A stretch of DNA of 64,000 nt, taken from contig SAUG01000048.1 in assembly GCA_011316305.1 (NCBI GenBank), positions 186,001 through 250,000 of the forward strand, given 5' to 3'. This document shows, one piece after another, positions 45,097-57,700 of this stretch. Made by a program: the position numbers and the translations under genes. Origin of the DNA: Rusavskia elegans (Eukaryota > Ascomycota > Lecanoromycetes > Teloschistales > Teloschistaceae). How positions within the stretch are numbered: the stretch's first letter is position 1; each line of letters begins with the position of its first letter. A model generated the notes under the pieces. It was not told where the DNA came from and searched no databases. It saw only the letters and a list, made by a program, of their open reading frames with translations.

Positions 45097-45359
45097 GACG
45101 AATGAGCCGGGGGCATAGAGGTGGTAGGGAGTTAGGGCAGTATCTGCTATGGTTGCATGACTGACGAAGGCAAGTTGGCGTCAGCTCCCAAGGAAGTCGC
45201 ACTGTCCTTGATACTTCATGATTGGAAATTGTCAGGATATTTGAGAAAGCCATGAACGGCTCAATACGGTATTGGAGTTCGCGAGGACCATCGCCTTTTG
45301 CGTGCCACTGCTACAACGCCAGGTATGCCACCGTAACCCATACAGACCCCGTACAGCAT

Positions 45360-46548
45360 TTATGCAGGTTGCTCGTACGCTCGCCTGATCACTCTTCCGA
45401 ATTCTGTACACAGACAACATGAGCAAACGGCTTATCACCAAAGCCCTCAAGATTGTGTACTCAAACGATGATTCAGGGGTAGACTTACGTTCGAACTTCA
45501 CATCCTCCTTGACCACCGTCCCCTTAGCTTCGTTTTCTTTGTTGATCGGTATGACAATCATGCCCTTCGCACCTCTTGTGTCATCGACGCCCCAGCCGCA
45601 GACCTCGCGGACAAAGTGCTCGAAGGGGGGCCCGGTGAGTCCCACTACTCATACCCAGAATTGTCAGCAACTAGAAAACTTCCCTGTCCACCTCCTGCCG
45701 CGACCTTTTGGTGAGAAGACAAAGGAAAGTCATGACATACACCACCCCTCCAAAACACCCCTCTCAACCTCCCTACAACTTTGCCCCACCGTCACCGCGA
45801 TCCTCACCCTCATCAATTCCTCAAAACCGCCCACATCCGCGATCAGATCTGCGTAGAGATCGTCTTTGTCGAGTGTCTGCCAAAATTCTCTGTATTTAGC
45901 CCCGGAGAGTAGGTTGTTAAGTATCGTGAGCTTTTGGACAGCTTCGCTTAGGGGAGCATCACCTGGTGTGGGGTTGCTGGAAGGGTTGTTCGAGGATGAG
46001 GGCGGAGAAAGGATGTAAGAAGGAAGCAGGTGGGCGCACAGAGAGAAGTCGGGCGAGGGGAAGACGGTGAGGGCTTTGGTAAGGATGTTGGTGACGGGTT
46101 CGTCGCGGAGAAGGTGGGGGTTGAATTGGTATCTGCAGGGCAGAGAGAAAAGAATCGGTTAGCTAGATGTTGTAAGTCTTGAACCATGAGTGTAATGAGT
46201 GGTTGAAATGTAGAGTAGGAGAAGGAGCTGTCAGATAGAGCTAATAACGAATTTACTTCAGGAATCGCCTTGATTCAAGATTCGATTCGGGTCAGGTAAT
46301 AGGAAACGTAAAATTTTGTTCATCATGCTTCTTCCCTCTCCGCATTGCGCATCTGGGACGAAGGATATATCAACGTACAGTTTCAGTAAAGCAAGGTTCG
46401 CATAGCAATCATATGTCCGGTCCTCGCACTGTTGTGATACATAATCTTGGAATACCGTTGTTGTCTCTGGGTTGTACCTATCGAGGCCGTTGAGAATGGC
46501 GTCGATGTTTTCGGGTCGCTCAGGGGCGTGATCGAAGGCGATGCCCAT
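45360..46548 (-). CDS. Translation initiation factor eIF3 subunit K
   Basis: Non-core subunit of eIF3, made of a HEAT-like (HAM) and a winged-helix part. Four exons are inferred: 46548-46379, 46132-45741, 45647-45489 and 45403-45360, giving 254 residues, typical for fungal eIF3k. Highly conserved text is recovered after splicing: [86 protein letters not shown] and the C-terminal [14 protein letters not shown]. Introns are 246, 93 and 85 nt; the first is unusually long for this window. The start at 46548 ([14 protein letters not shown]) matches the family; the frame stays open upstream to 46638. Yeast lacks this subunit, so its presence is normal for filamentous fungi. Confidence 0.93.
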
Positions 46549-47191
46549 TGCTGTAGATACGTTTGGGAAGGTTGGAGCCGTATGAGAGCTTGCTGCTGGT
46601 TGGGAGCCGGGAGATCTCTCGTCCGTCACTTTTTGCACGCCAAGCTCGCTTATCGATTGGATAAGGCTGATGATGATGATGATGATGATGACGACTTCAA
46701 TGCCCTCGATGACGAATACAGTAGTGCACCTTGTTGGAACCTATACTCATCCAGGTTGCAACTGCGTACACCCTCGAGTTCGTTCCCGAGCTTTCTAATT
46801 CTCTACTGCTCGCTATATTGCATAAAATCCATGCTCCACCATTACCGTCATTACAAAGATCGCCAGGATTGTAGACATCCTTCGACGACAAGCGGGAACG
46901 CTCATAATACAAAGATGGGTATCTCAACAGGAAAGAAAGCATGGCTCGCTCGCTGAAGCGCAGGAAATACCGACGAGTAGTCTCCTTCATCGTCGACGTT
47001 ACTGGTGTTCCACAGATGGACACTGACCGAGATCTTCGGCAGTCCTGCTGCTCGAGTACTACCCGATCCAATTCCTGATGGAACGAAAGAATGTGCACAT
47101 ACCCGAACGTTTGCTGGTCTCTTGGAGACCCCGAAAATCATGTTGCGGGATACCGTTGACGCAAAGGACGCAGCATGCACAGCACGCCGGC
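46549..47191. other. Intergenic region with GAT microsatellite
   Basis: 640 nt between the eIF3k start and LST7 stop. It contains a TGA/GAT trinucleotide run at 46669-46692. Frames on either strand show no family. Confidence 0.5.
46669..46692 (+). repeat. (TGA)8 microsatellite
   Basis: Pure trinucleotide run directly visible in the sequence, upstream of the eIF3k start codon. Confidence 0.9.
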
Positions 47192-48497
47192 CTAATCCTG
47201 TGGTTCGACTAGGAGTTCACCGAAACGTTGGGCCAGGCCTTGTAGCAGCCTGGCGAACTCTTTGTGGATCCATGGGAAGATATACCTGTCACCCACGATT
47301 TCGACTAGATTCCGGGCTTTCATGCTGATTCCGCCAGCACGAGGGAATCCATCTGGATCGACGGTCCTACCAGTGAGGAAGCTCGAGACATTTGACATAT
47401 CCAATGCTGTGTTCCTGCCGGCTGGGCATTGGCTGTTCCTTAGCAGGCTCTCACTGTCTGCCATAATCTTATCTACAAGCCTTTCAAAACAACTCCAGAT
47501 AATCGGCGACGCCTTCATAGCCCTGGACGACCCCGGCTTTGCGACTGCAAGCAAGGCATAATGACGTTGGCGACCGCGAGCGTGTGGATCTCGCAGCCGG
47601 AACTTCCAGGCGATAGTCAACCCGTTGACGGGGTCCTCAAACGAAAGGCGGCCGGAAGTGAGACCACGCGGCAATTGCTCTCCCGACAATGTTTGGAGGC
47701 AAGCCCTTCGAAGTAAGGCGTATGTATTGGGATCAGGAGGAGTCGAAGTGGTACGGCATTCGAATCGATGCTCATGAATCGAGGAAATGGTCGTATTGGA
47801 TGACCCGACCGAGTTTGCGGGTGAAGCGTGGAAATGCGGATCCTCCTCACCGTCGAATCCAGAAAAGGGGCTCCCCCAGACTCGGAGCTTTTCTCGAGAC
47901 CGCAGTATGGGACTACCGTTCGATCCTATACCGTGCTCTTTCGGACTGCCAGGCGCCCCTAAGGGAAGCTTCTTGGTGTACTCTTCCGGAACGTTGAAGG
48001 TGCAACTAGGACAGCCAGCACCCTCGCCAAGGGGTCGGAATATTTTGTTCTTCTGCACCGGACTGGATGCTGCGCTTGATCCAGGGGAAGAGCCGTCTTG
48101 ATACGGCTCTTCTTCAGAATTTGACCCCGCAGTGACCTGATACGAGCGCAGGTCCCCGATGCTTGAGTCGGCGGATTTGGGACCCCAACATGTCCGGCAA
48201 GATATCGGCACCGCCTGGGTGCATAGGATCGAGGTAGGCCCGTCAATCTCACAAAAATGTGCAAGGGAAAGCTGGAATGTTCAGGCAATGTCAGCGACGT
48301 GATCAAGATGGGTGTCTCAGATCGTCAATGCATTTCGACCGAAGGAGACCCGGCTCTTGTGTCGAGCAGCGGCACTAGGGTCATCTCCCCAGTCGCCACG
48401 TGGTCGTCGAAGGAGTGGAGTTGATAAGGTTGCGCAAGCGGTGTCGCGGCGATAGAAATTGTGCAGCGTGAGAGACGTTACTCACAGTAAAGTCCAT
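47192..48497 (-). CDS. LST7: LST7/folliculin-like protein
   Basis: Folliculin family protein. In yeast, Lst7 with Lst4 is a GTPase-activating complex for the Rag GTPase Gtr2 at the vacuole and controls TORC1. Exon 1 is only 12 nt (48497-48486, MDFT) followed by a 214-nt intron (GTGAGT donor, CCAG acceptor) and exon 48271-47192, giving 363 residues. The join yields the family start MDFTLSLAHFCEIDGPTSIL, then CTQAVPISCRTCW and later GCPSCTFNVPEEY. The longin-type domain continues through RFECRTTSTPPD, LSFEDPVNGLTIAWKFRLRD and GRQRHYALLAVA. The protein ends after FARLLQGLAQRFGELL; the C-terminal DENN module of animal folliculin is not seen, as in fungal forms. Downstream minus-strand text could hide another exon but I could not join one. 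Confidence 0.87.
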
Positions 48498-49716
48498 GTC
48501 GTCTACCACCTTCCACCGATTCTCGTCCCAGTCAAAGAGGGTGCATTAGGGCGCTCATGCGATAGGGAAGATGGTGTGCGAATGTTACTGTGACAGGGAA
48601 AGGCGCACGATACAGATAAGAGCCCGAGTCGTCGGTTTTGCGCCGCTGCAAGATAGTAGTCAGTAGTGAGTCGCAAGGAGGATACTCTGAGCACAGCAGG
48701 AATAGTGAAGATCGAGAAGATGTGTCAAGATCGGTCGCAGGAAGCCGTCTTAGCAACAATGCGCCGTCTTAACTCCTAAGGGGGGGGCCGGTCGTGTGCT
48801 GGATTGCCAATGCCCACTCCTACGCCCCTGATTTGGAACCATGACGGCGGCGGGAATTATGGGATATTTTTCGCGCTCCAATCACGTCCGGATCGCACAC
48901 ATGTTATGCATGAGTGACACGTGCCGCGTCTTTAAGCTCACCTTTTCAGTCCATGCTTCCATTCAACATCACTCCGCAAGCAATGCCATCTGACTCTAAC
49001 ACGTCTCACACATTCAACGATTAGGCATACTGAAGCCACGGTAGCAAAGACGACGGCGATGATGACGGTACAGCACCGAACGGAAAGCCTAAGGGCGCCA
49101 CCGGTACTCGTAAACGAGCCAATCGGGCAATATCCTTTGTCATCGGGGAAGCTTAGCTTCTTTTGGTCTAGCAGGCGTGGTCAGATCAACCGCTTGTCGA
49201 ATCCAGCGTTCCGAGTATCAAACTCATGCTACGACTCCGCAGCACGGGTGATGACTTACATCAATAAGCCCTCAGTACTCGTACAATTTCATGTGGGGAC
49301 TCAGAAGGTATCTAGCATGAAGAGAAGAAGACACCGAACGATTCAATCCTACGCGCATCAGCTACAGCCTCACTTAATCCTTCTACGAGAAAGCCTCCTG
49401 ATTTCCATCTCTCAAGCTTCTTCCAATCTAAGAATTCAGGAGTTTGAAAAGGTGCTCGTCCAAAGCATTCATCCTCGACCAAAGCTTCTATTATGGGTAT
49501 TCACAGAACTAGTGTAAGCAATAGGTAGGCCATTCAATTTAAAATTTAGTTCTATACATCATCAACCCATGTTACCGACCAACATTGCTGCGTATGTCTC
49601 ACTTCCGTCAAACAAATCCCGAGAGACTCCCATTGCTGTTCGACGTTCAGGACTTAACGTCGTCACTGTTGGCCAATTCAAATACTCCGTTGTTCCCCAA
49701 CTGCTCTCCAGCTCGC
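48498..49716. other. Intergenic region
   Basis: 1.2 kb between the LST7 start and the rhodopsin-domain gene stop. Plus-strand frames at 49059-49517 and 49569-49866 have no recognisable features. No gene called. Confidence 0.45.
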
Positions 49717-51050
49717 TTAGGGACTGCTTTTGTGTGCGTCATAATCTGTGGCTTTCCTACTGGCTTCTACCAACCTTGTTTCGCTGCTGAAATTCCACTC
49801 CATTGGGAGCGTTCGATGCTGCGGAGGCAACACCGGAGCCTTTGGATTGGCCGCTCGAGCCATTGATGCAAGGCCAACAGACGTATCGAAGTCAGCGTCC
49901 TCGATCTGTGATCCTGTCGGGTTCTTCCGCGTCCGTTTCCTTTCTGATAACCTTACCTTGGCTTTTCGTGTCAGTGTCACAGCAATTGGACGTAGGGTTG
50001 GTATGCAAGCTACGATGATGGAGATATTCTGCTCAATGCTATTTCACTAGTTTAGTCCTACAATCAAACCAAGGCTGGGTTGACTTACTGTGCCAAGAAA
50101 CCAGTGTTCACGATATCATCTGGAGACTCGTTTCAGCTTGGAAGTACGAAGAATTCCTCAACATGAGCATACAGGTATAATCGCCCTGAGAATGGAGACT
50201 GCTCGTCAAAATCGTTCTTGCCAAAGCTAGCACACCACAGCTACATGCACATTAGCTAACCACTAATCGACTTTGGGAAGAACCAACGGCTCTCGCTTAC
50301 ACCACCCCGAATGACATAACGATAAACAGGATTACCCTTTTCCGAGCTTCGAGATTCAAGTCCTTGATGAACGTAATTGGGAATAGGGCTAAGGCAATAT
50401 CGAAAAATATACTGGTGGCTTGACAAACCGATTAGTCGGCGCTAAGCCCACGGTACGATTGCCAACATACCTCCATGAACATAACCGATCTTGATAAAGA
50501 TCGTGTGATAATAGCAACGTCCAGGCGCACTCGGATCCCATAGCTTTCTGACTGGTCGACGCTGACCCACGCAATACGCTGCAGCTGGGGTGGCTATGAT
50601 GATGATCAACGCTATGAGCCCGTACAAGAACCATCGTCGGCGCTTCGCGTTTGTTCTTTCCAAAACTCGGAGAAGCAATAGACTGATGGAGATCTTGCTT
50701 GTTGCTAGGCTGAATACCAACATCGGACTCGCAAGCCAATTCCATTTGAGCGTCTCGATCCTTTGGTCATGGGAGAGCGTTCTCATGTGCCGGCCAAAGC
50801 CCGCACGTACTTGCATGACATTGAACACAGTCCCAATGACTGCGAAGATCTGCAGCTACATCAGCGAGGTAGGCAAATCTGAATGGGGGATTCTGCTTAC
50901 AGTCGACAGTATGATCATGCCATCGTCCCATCCGACCGTGCGTTTGATCCAGATTCGAACGTATCCACACAGAAGGACGGTGAGCGCTGCGAGTAATGTG
51001 AAGAGTAGTGACACTGTCAAGAAACCAGGACCTTTATCTTGTATGGCCAT
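49717..51050 (-). CDS. Rhodopsin-domain (PTH11-like) integral membrane protein
   Basis: Six exons are inferred: 51050-50901, 50849-50471, 50418-50301, 50240-50173, 50119-50089 and 50038-49717, giving 355 residues. All introns are 50-60 nt with GTA donors and CTAAY-like branches. The product is a seven-helix fungal rhodopsin-domain protein: hydrophobic start (FLTVSLLFTLLAALTVLLC), RIWIKRTVGWDDGMIIL, SPMLVFSLATSKISISLLLL, YVHGATSIFFDIALALFPI, and the signature IEQNISIIVACIPTLRPI near the last helix, then a basic Ser-rich cytosolic tail. No CFEM Cys domain precedes the helices. Family members act as putative GPCR-like sensors, but ligands are unknown. Exon 5 is just 31 nt, and its splice choice is supported by the restored reading frame. 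Confidence 0.85.
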
Positions 51051-52340
51051 TATATGAGGCAGTCGCAACCAAGTCTTTTATCTATGCGATGGAGTCATGG
51101 CGAGGACCATGTACCGGCGTCGATGAACTGTAACAATTGATTCTTCTCTCAGACATCAACCCCGACCTCAAAATGGTGGGCCTCGCTGTCACAAGCAACT
51201 ACTGGCACTGTTGTCTCGTCAGAAATGTGGTCACCCTCTGACTGCATGTACCTGCATTGCAGATCTGCTACGCCATGCCCCAACCTGCTCCCCCAATAAA
51301 ATCGATCAATCTTGTCATGATGAACGATCTATCGACAGTCCGACCCGATTCTTTGATCCGCACCGCAAGCTCGCAGCCATCTTCTCGCACTTTATTGCAT
51401 GGGCGGTGGGTGACACATTGCGGGTTTATCGACGCGCTCCAAGCACAATGACACGGAAGGCAAATGACGACCTGAGGACCAACCATGCTCCGTAGTTGGG
51501 GTCTTTCGGCGAGGCTCTATTCCTGCGTTATGCAAGGCTTGTTCCAGAGTAATTGGACGCAGGGGTAATAGACCGAATGGGCTCTCAAGAGTAGGTCAGA
51601 TCACAGATCTACATGTTTTCCCACAACACCTGAAGGCATCAGCAAAGCCGAAGATTGTGCTTCCTGACAGCATTACGTTTGACAGAAGATGTTCCAGAAG
51701 TTATTTCGCAGATGTACCAGATTCCACGGGAGTTATGTCCTTAACGAACTTTTCATGAATACCTGGCCCCTGTATCAACTCGACCAACCACCACACACGT
51801 GTAGTGTCTTCATCATCATCATCATCATCATTATTGGCAGATACACATTGCTCTCATGACCACCTTTCATAGCTAGAAAAAAAAAGCGAGCAACAGAGAG
51901 AGGGATCTGTCAGATGAACAAATAGAGCATGTCTTCCTGCGATATGCTAGCGCCTTGAATCCCTGAAGGAGTGAGCTTCAGGCACATCCTACTATACGCA
52001 ATCTTCTTCCGACAGAATTATCTATCCCTCGGGCGCGCCGGCAAGATATACAATCCTCGTATTTAGTTTCGATACTCTATATCTCTATCCCTTCCTCATT
52101 AACAATATCCTGGATATACCAAGTGGTTATCCCAGCCCATCACCAGGTAAGACTCAGACACTCTTTCCCTTTCGGGGAAAAAAAGGTGAGACAGACTCGA
52201 GACCAACGGTCCAACCCACTCAATGGGGCGAGATCTGTCTATTCATCATTGTCCTATTTGTTAAAGTGTGACATACATTTGGTATTCTCAAATGAGTCCA
52301 TTGGACATTCGGAGTGTCCGCACGCGCCCGCTTATACAGC

Positions 52341-52375
52341 AGAAGAAGAAGAAGAAGAAGAAGAAGAAGAAGAAA
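52341..52375 (+). repeat. (AGA)n microsatellite
   Basis: Trinucleotide run of about 11 units, directly visible. Confidence 0.9.
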
Positions 52376-52954
52376 AGTAAAGCAATAGCAGTGGGGAGAT
52401 CTTATAGTTCGTATATGTGTGTGTGTGGTCCGGATCTTTTTTTTACGTGGTTGAGCTGAGCGACTGAGATGAATCAGCAAATTTCCCCCTTTCCCCAGAA
52501 AGAGCCTGTATGGTTCACCCTGGCTTATCCTTTCCCCTCCATACTCAACTATACAAAATCTCCATCACCCTCCTCAACGTGGTCTCCTCCAGTCAAACTT
52601 TCATACGCCTGGGCCAGCCCACGGAGGCGCGCAACGACCGTTGTGAGAGGGATACAGTAAATGTGCGCGGGACAATGATGATGACAGGTTCTGGACATCA
52701 TGGTTCGTATGCGAAGTTCAGTATCTGCATCAGTATCTGCACACGGCGTACTTTTACAACTTTTCGGTTAATTCTGAGTCCCCGTTGTAGATAAGGAGTT
52801 GGAGGAAGAATGCGTGGCGATTTGTTAGTATTTGATTGTCTCGGGGAGTTAGCAACCATCAAACGAATCCCTGAAAAGCCGAATACAATTCTATATCACT
52901 ACCACCGTTATTGCCGCCCCAATCATACGCTTGTTGCAGCTGTGCTGGACGGTT

Positions 52955-53020
52955 GTGCAATCGGTAGAGCGATATCCTATATCGAGGTATCGACTGCTGT
53001 ACACCCCCTACTGCGATTAG
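52955..53020 (+). repeat. Dispersed ~70-bp repeat, copy B
   Basis: Contains GCAATCGGTAGAGCGATATC, ATCGAGGTATCGACTGCTGT and ACACCCCCTACTGCGAT in the family order. It lies about 65 nt downstream of the caspase-like gene's stop codon, in that gene's 3' flank. Confidence 0.7.
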
Positions 53021-53085
53021 TCTTCAACATGACGTGCCTGCTAACTCTATCTTTCAAAGCCTAACTCATCCTATTAGCATTAGCC

Positions 53086-54406
53086 TCACAGGCTGTGACT
53101 GCTCTGGCCATCCGGTGTACCGGTAAAATCGACGAAGAAATGAGCATCGTTCTCCGGAAGGACATCCCCTAGCGAGATCGGCATCGTAAGGGAGATGGTG
53201 TGATTCCCACGGTCGCGAGGATGATAACCGAGCATCCGGAGATGTTTGATATGACCCGGACGACTTGAGGCGGCCGTAAGCCATGTTGAGAACTCTATCT
53301 GAGCCATGTCTGCTGCTACAGTAACATTCAGGAGCACGTGATCCTCATTGATCTTCGGATCCCTCGGAGACCCTTGCGTAGCTTGACCTGGAGCATTCAG
53401 GGGAGCCGGTATCGTTGGGTACCGAGGTCCAGCACCCAGTGTATACCAGGGCTGGATGTACAGTGGTGGTGCCGTTCTTGGGCCGTGGGAGACCACGGCT
53501 GCGTGTAGCTCCGTGACGGTGAAATGCCCATACTGATTCTTCAGATTTCTCATTGCGTTCGCGACTGCTTGAACGAAGTTTTTCTTTGGATAGCCTAACG
53601 GGCTGTTGCTAGGGTCAGACATGTAGAATGCTGATAGAAGCTCCTGGGTGAACTTGACCGCCGCTCCTCCGCCACAGCATTCCAGAATATGGAGAACTTG
53701 CCTGGTTTGCTCATGAACCTTGCCGAGGTCGCCTCGTAGTGTATCCCAAAGTGCCTGTATTCGAAATCATCCTGGGTCCAGCCATTACAGAACGTCGTTT
53801 CAGGGTTGTGCTCCCAATCAGGGCGGGGCTACGCATGATATGAAATGGAAAAACCTACATGAGGACCAAGTCTTTTGGGACTTTTCTATCCTTATTGTGA
53901 AGATTCGAGTACCCGTGGCCGCTGTAGAAGATGATGGAGAGTGTTTCTTTTGTGGTCGACTTTAGGAATCCCGAGAGCTTCGCTTGCAGACCGGTTTCGT
54001 CGGGCTGGAGAGCCGTCCCCGTTAGGCGGTATTCTTCGCAGCTATAACCGAATCTATCTTCGAGGAAGTAGGAAAACCACGAAAAACTCTGATCATTGCT
54101 GCCGTCGTTTTGTATTTGTTCCCACGAGAGTAATAGGACGTTGACACGAGGGAAGTGGTATGTGCCCGAGGCTACGCCTTTCACCAAATCATTGTTGAGG
54201 TCATGATCCAAATCATCAAGCGACGAGCTCTTGACTCTGCTTCTTTCGTACTGGTCGTTTTGCAAGACATAGTCCAAGAATTTTTTTTGTGACACCGGAC
54301 ATGTTGGACTCGATGCAGCTTCGAACCTTGAGATCTGCGTGCGAGGTAGTTCCTTTAAGACACCAAGGTCGAAGTAGGGGTACGTACGATGGGCGATAGA
54401 GTCAGC
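53086..54406 (-). CDS. Caspase-like (C14-related) protein, reading frame disrupted
   Basis: Two coding blocks. Block 1 (open from 54406 to about 53859) has RVNVLLLSWEQIQND, a helical stretch, FLEDRFGYSCEEYRL and LSIIFYSGHGYSN, which carries the His-Gly dyad of caspase-fold peptidases. Block 2 (53754-53086) starts ALWDTLRGDLGKVHEQTRQV and has VLHILECCGGGAAV, the equivalent of the Cys-bearing strand, then a C-terminal half with FTVTELHAAVVSHG and PPLYIQPWYTL, typical of fungal caspase-like proteins. No usual intron links the blocks: the strong GTAGGT donor at 53858 is out of phase with the only good acceptor (ATACAG, ending 53755). Weak GTCCTC or GTCCCA donors would fit. The gene is either decayed or has an odd intron. 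The true start is unclear; no ATG precedes block 1 in frame. Confidence 0.55.
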
Positions 54407-54655
54407 CTATTGTCGTTCGAAGAACATGACAAGAGCGGGTAATGAAGAAGAAATCTTTGGGTAGGTTGGCAGATTGCAGGGTTCCGTGGAGACAAGATTG
54501 TGTGTGTGTGTGTGTGGCAAGTGATTAATGGATGGACGAATAAGTCAGGCAACCGTTAGGAACAGCCGCTTGAGGGGTGAATACCAGTGGAAAAGGCAAC
54601 AGAAAAAAAAGGTTACTTCGCTCTGCCAAGTTAGTACAAGCTGTATAGTACTATC

Positions 54656-54725
54656 AGAGCAGTCGTTAGAACGATATCCCTCATCGAGGTACCGGCTGTT
54701 GGACGCCCCTCGTTGCAGTTGGTAT
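54656..54725 (+). repeat. Dispersed ~70-bp repeat, copy C
   Basis: Contains GCAGTCGTTAGAACGATATC, ATCGAGGTACCGGCTG and ACGCCCCTCGTTGCAGTT. It lies about 30 nt past the stop codon of mitochondrial IF-2, so it is probably in that gene's 3' UTR. The 30 nt before it (GCCAAGTTAGTACAAG) resemble sequence at 61091-61107. Confidence 0.75.
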
Positions 54726-54755
54726 TCGTCTGTGTGGCGATGGTTGCTTTGTCTA

Positions 54756-57700
54756 TTACAGATGTTGCTTAACTTCCTTCTCTTCGAGACTTTGTACCTG
54801 GTCCCCCTCTTTGAAGTCGCTCCAATTTTCAAACGACATGCCGCATTCCATTCCCTTGCGTGCCTCGTTGATATCTTTCTTGATGTTCTTGAGGGAAATC
54901 AGTTGTCCTGCGAAATGGGTCAGCTATGCCCCCAAGACTCGGAAAGTCCATCGTGTATTCCATGACAGATCCCCTACCTTGAAACACCACCTCCCCCCCC
55001 TCGTCTCCCCTTAACACCCTGACCCTCGGATTCCTCCCAATAACCCCATTCCTGACCCTACATCCCGCCACCCAGACTTTCTTGCTTCCCCCTACCCCAA
55101 TTTCAAACGCCTTCGCTATCTCGGCCTCTCCAAGTACTTTCACCTCCGTCTTGACTGGCAGCAGCGCCTCCAGAGCTCCCTTCACAAGATCCGTGAGTCG
55201 GTAAATCACGTTTTCTTCTACCAGTTTCACACTCTCTCGCTCCGCAAGCCGCGCCATTTCAGGAGCTGTGGTCTGATTGAAGTTGACGATTTGAGCACCC
55301 GAAGACGCAGCAAGGGAGACGTCGGACTCTGAGATCGGTCCAACGGCGGAGCGGAGGACTTGCGGGTGAATGGTTGGAGTGCCAAGGGCGGTGATGGCGT
55401 TCAGGCAGGCTTCGATCGAGCCGGACACATCGGCTTTGAGAAGGAGGGGTAGTTTTATGGTTGTATCCTTCTCAGTAGATATTAAGGGCTGAGAGTCGGT
55501 GGTCGTCGAGGCCGCAGACGCGCCAGGGGTAGGCATGGAGGACTCGCTCTCCGCAGACACTCGTTTTTCCTGTTCCAGACGACGAGCCTCGTTGACGGCA
55601 TTCATATCCGCAGCCATCTGCTCCTTCTCTGCTTTGGCACGACGGAAATCGACGGCCGACTTGGCTTGCTGCTCCGACTCCGCTTGCAAAACTTCATCGC
55701 CAGCGGTAGGTTGGTCCTTCCATCCGTCCACTTCGACAGGTATACCGGGTCCGGCATGCGGGACTTGCACCCCAGCTTCGTTTTTTAGAGTTCGGATCTT
55801 GGCCCATGTAGAACCAGCGACGATGATGTCGCCTCGACGAATGGTACCTCTTTTGACGAGCACAGTGGCAACGCGTCCAGCCTTCTTAGTTGTAGCTTCG
55901 AGGACCCAACCTTCAGCTTGACCGTTGTCTTCGGCACGCATATCGATGATATCGGCAAGTGCGACGGCTGCATCCTCCAGTTCATCGAGTCCTTGACCGG
56001 TCTTACCGCTGACGCAAACGACTTGAGTATCGCCTCCATAGTCCTCAATCTCGACTCCATATCGAGCAAGATCCTGCTTGACGCGGTCGACATTCTTGTC
56101 TTCTTTGTCGATTTTGTTGATGGCGACAATCATGGGGACTTTGGCGGCTTGTGCATGTTTGATGGCTTCGACCGTCTGTGGCTTGACACTGTCATCCGCT
56201 GCGACCACCAAAATGACGATATCTGTCACGTTGGCCCCACGTTGACGCATGCTGAGGAAGGCGGCGTGGCCGGGAGTATCAAGGAAAGTGATCTGACGCC
56301 CACCAGGCATTGGGACCGAGAAGGCTCCGATATGTTGAGTAATCCCACCATGTTCTGAAGCAGCAACGGAAGATTTGCGGAGGTAGTCGAGTAGAGTGGT
56401 TTTTCCGTGATCGACGTGACCCATAATGGTCACAATGGGTGGACGAGGAGGTAGAAGGGATGTGTCATCTGCTAGAGGTCGAGCTTGCAGATCTTGATCT
56501 TCGCTGGCTGTGTCAACAATAGGTTCAAAGTTGAATTCTGCAGCGATCAAGCCAGCATCCTCTGAGTCAAGGACATGGTCATTGTTCGTTTCTTCGAAGC
56601 CGAGACTCTGCATTCTCTTTGAGAAATCCTCAACACGCACTCGAAGGGCTCTTGCCAGATTGCCTACAGATATGTACGCAGGTAGATGAACGGGCGTAGG
56701 AGGAAGGACACGTTTCTGCGCCGCCTTTTCTTTCTTTCGTTGTTCTCTTCGTCTCTGCCGGCTGTCTTCCCGATCGTCGTCCATATCGTAATCTTCTTCT
56801 TCGTCCCAATGCCGGACATGACGCGGTGTGCGTGCACCGTGTGAGCGAAAGTACGGTGCTGAAGTAATACTCGAGTTTCTGATAGATGGCGCATAGTTGG
56901 CGTCGCTTAAAGCATCTCGAGAAGCCGTCGAGCCTTTTTGAGGATTGGGGAAAGTGGGCTCCGGGGATCCAGAAGTGGTCTCATTGTACAGAGGCGATGA
57001 TTGGTGGGATGGGAGATCTGAAGTGGTATCCATGAGATCTGATTGATTTTGCGAACTTCGTAAAACTTGACCATGCCCACCAGGAGCATATTGTTCGTTA
57101 GCTGCAGAGTAGTACGAAGAAGCTGCCGGCGGAGTCTGATCAGACTTGGGTCCTTTCCATGCTTCTCGTCCAGAGCGTTCAGATTCTCGTTCACGATCTC
57201 TACTGACAGCCTTAGAAGACGGCCGGGAGGAAGTTGCCTCGAGCCAGGATATATCATCTTGCGTGTTGCTCAATTCCTTTGACACTTTAGATGGACCGAA
57301 CCTTGATCCAGATTCTCGTGAGTTTTCTGTTCTTGATGATCGGAACGAAGGATCTATAGATTGGAGCCAGGAGGTATCCGCGGCAAAGCTAGCTTTAGCC
57401 CAGTTGGATGCTCGCAGCGATTTTGTGGTATCACTTTCCAGCGGAACAGAGCTTGCTCGTGACGTGCTCGATCCACGGTCTTCCATCTGAGGGTTGTTAC
57501 TATGCGCAACAGGAAGTTCGACTGGTCCGATCCTTTCGGAGGGCCGTTGGTTTTTCTCGACTTCACTCAGAACAGTTTCTGCACCTCCGAATGAACCCCA
57601 ACCGGCTCCGAAAGGTGTTGTGATTGTCTTAGAGGGCGAAGGACTGGCGGACTGCGATGGAAGGTCCTGCTGCGGATTTCCGCTATACGATAGCGCACTC

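Larger units (their letters stand above)
51051..53085. other. Long intergenic region with simple repeats
   Basis: 2 kb without a gene. It holds a TCA run near 51809-51831, the AGA tract at 52341-52375 and copy B of the dispersed repeat (52955-53020). Small frames here are not supported. Confidence 0.5.

Noticed and set aside
46697..47180. Extra downstream exons for LST7
   Set aside because: No donor near the LST7 stop and no folliculin-like text in any frame.
49059..49866. Plus-strand open frames between LST7 and the receptor gene
   Set aside because: Shadow-like composition; no domains and no neighbour support.
53829..53858. 30-nt intron (GTAGGT to GCGTAG) to join the caspase-like blocks
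   Set aside because: Too short for a functional intron and it does not lead into the second block in frame.
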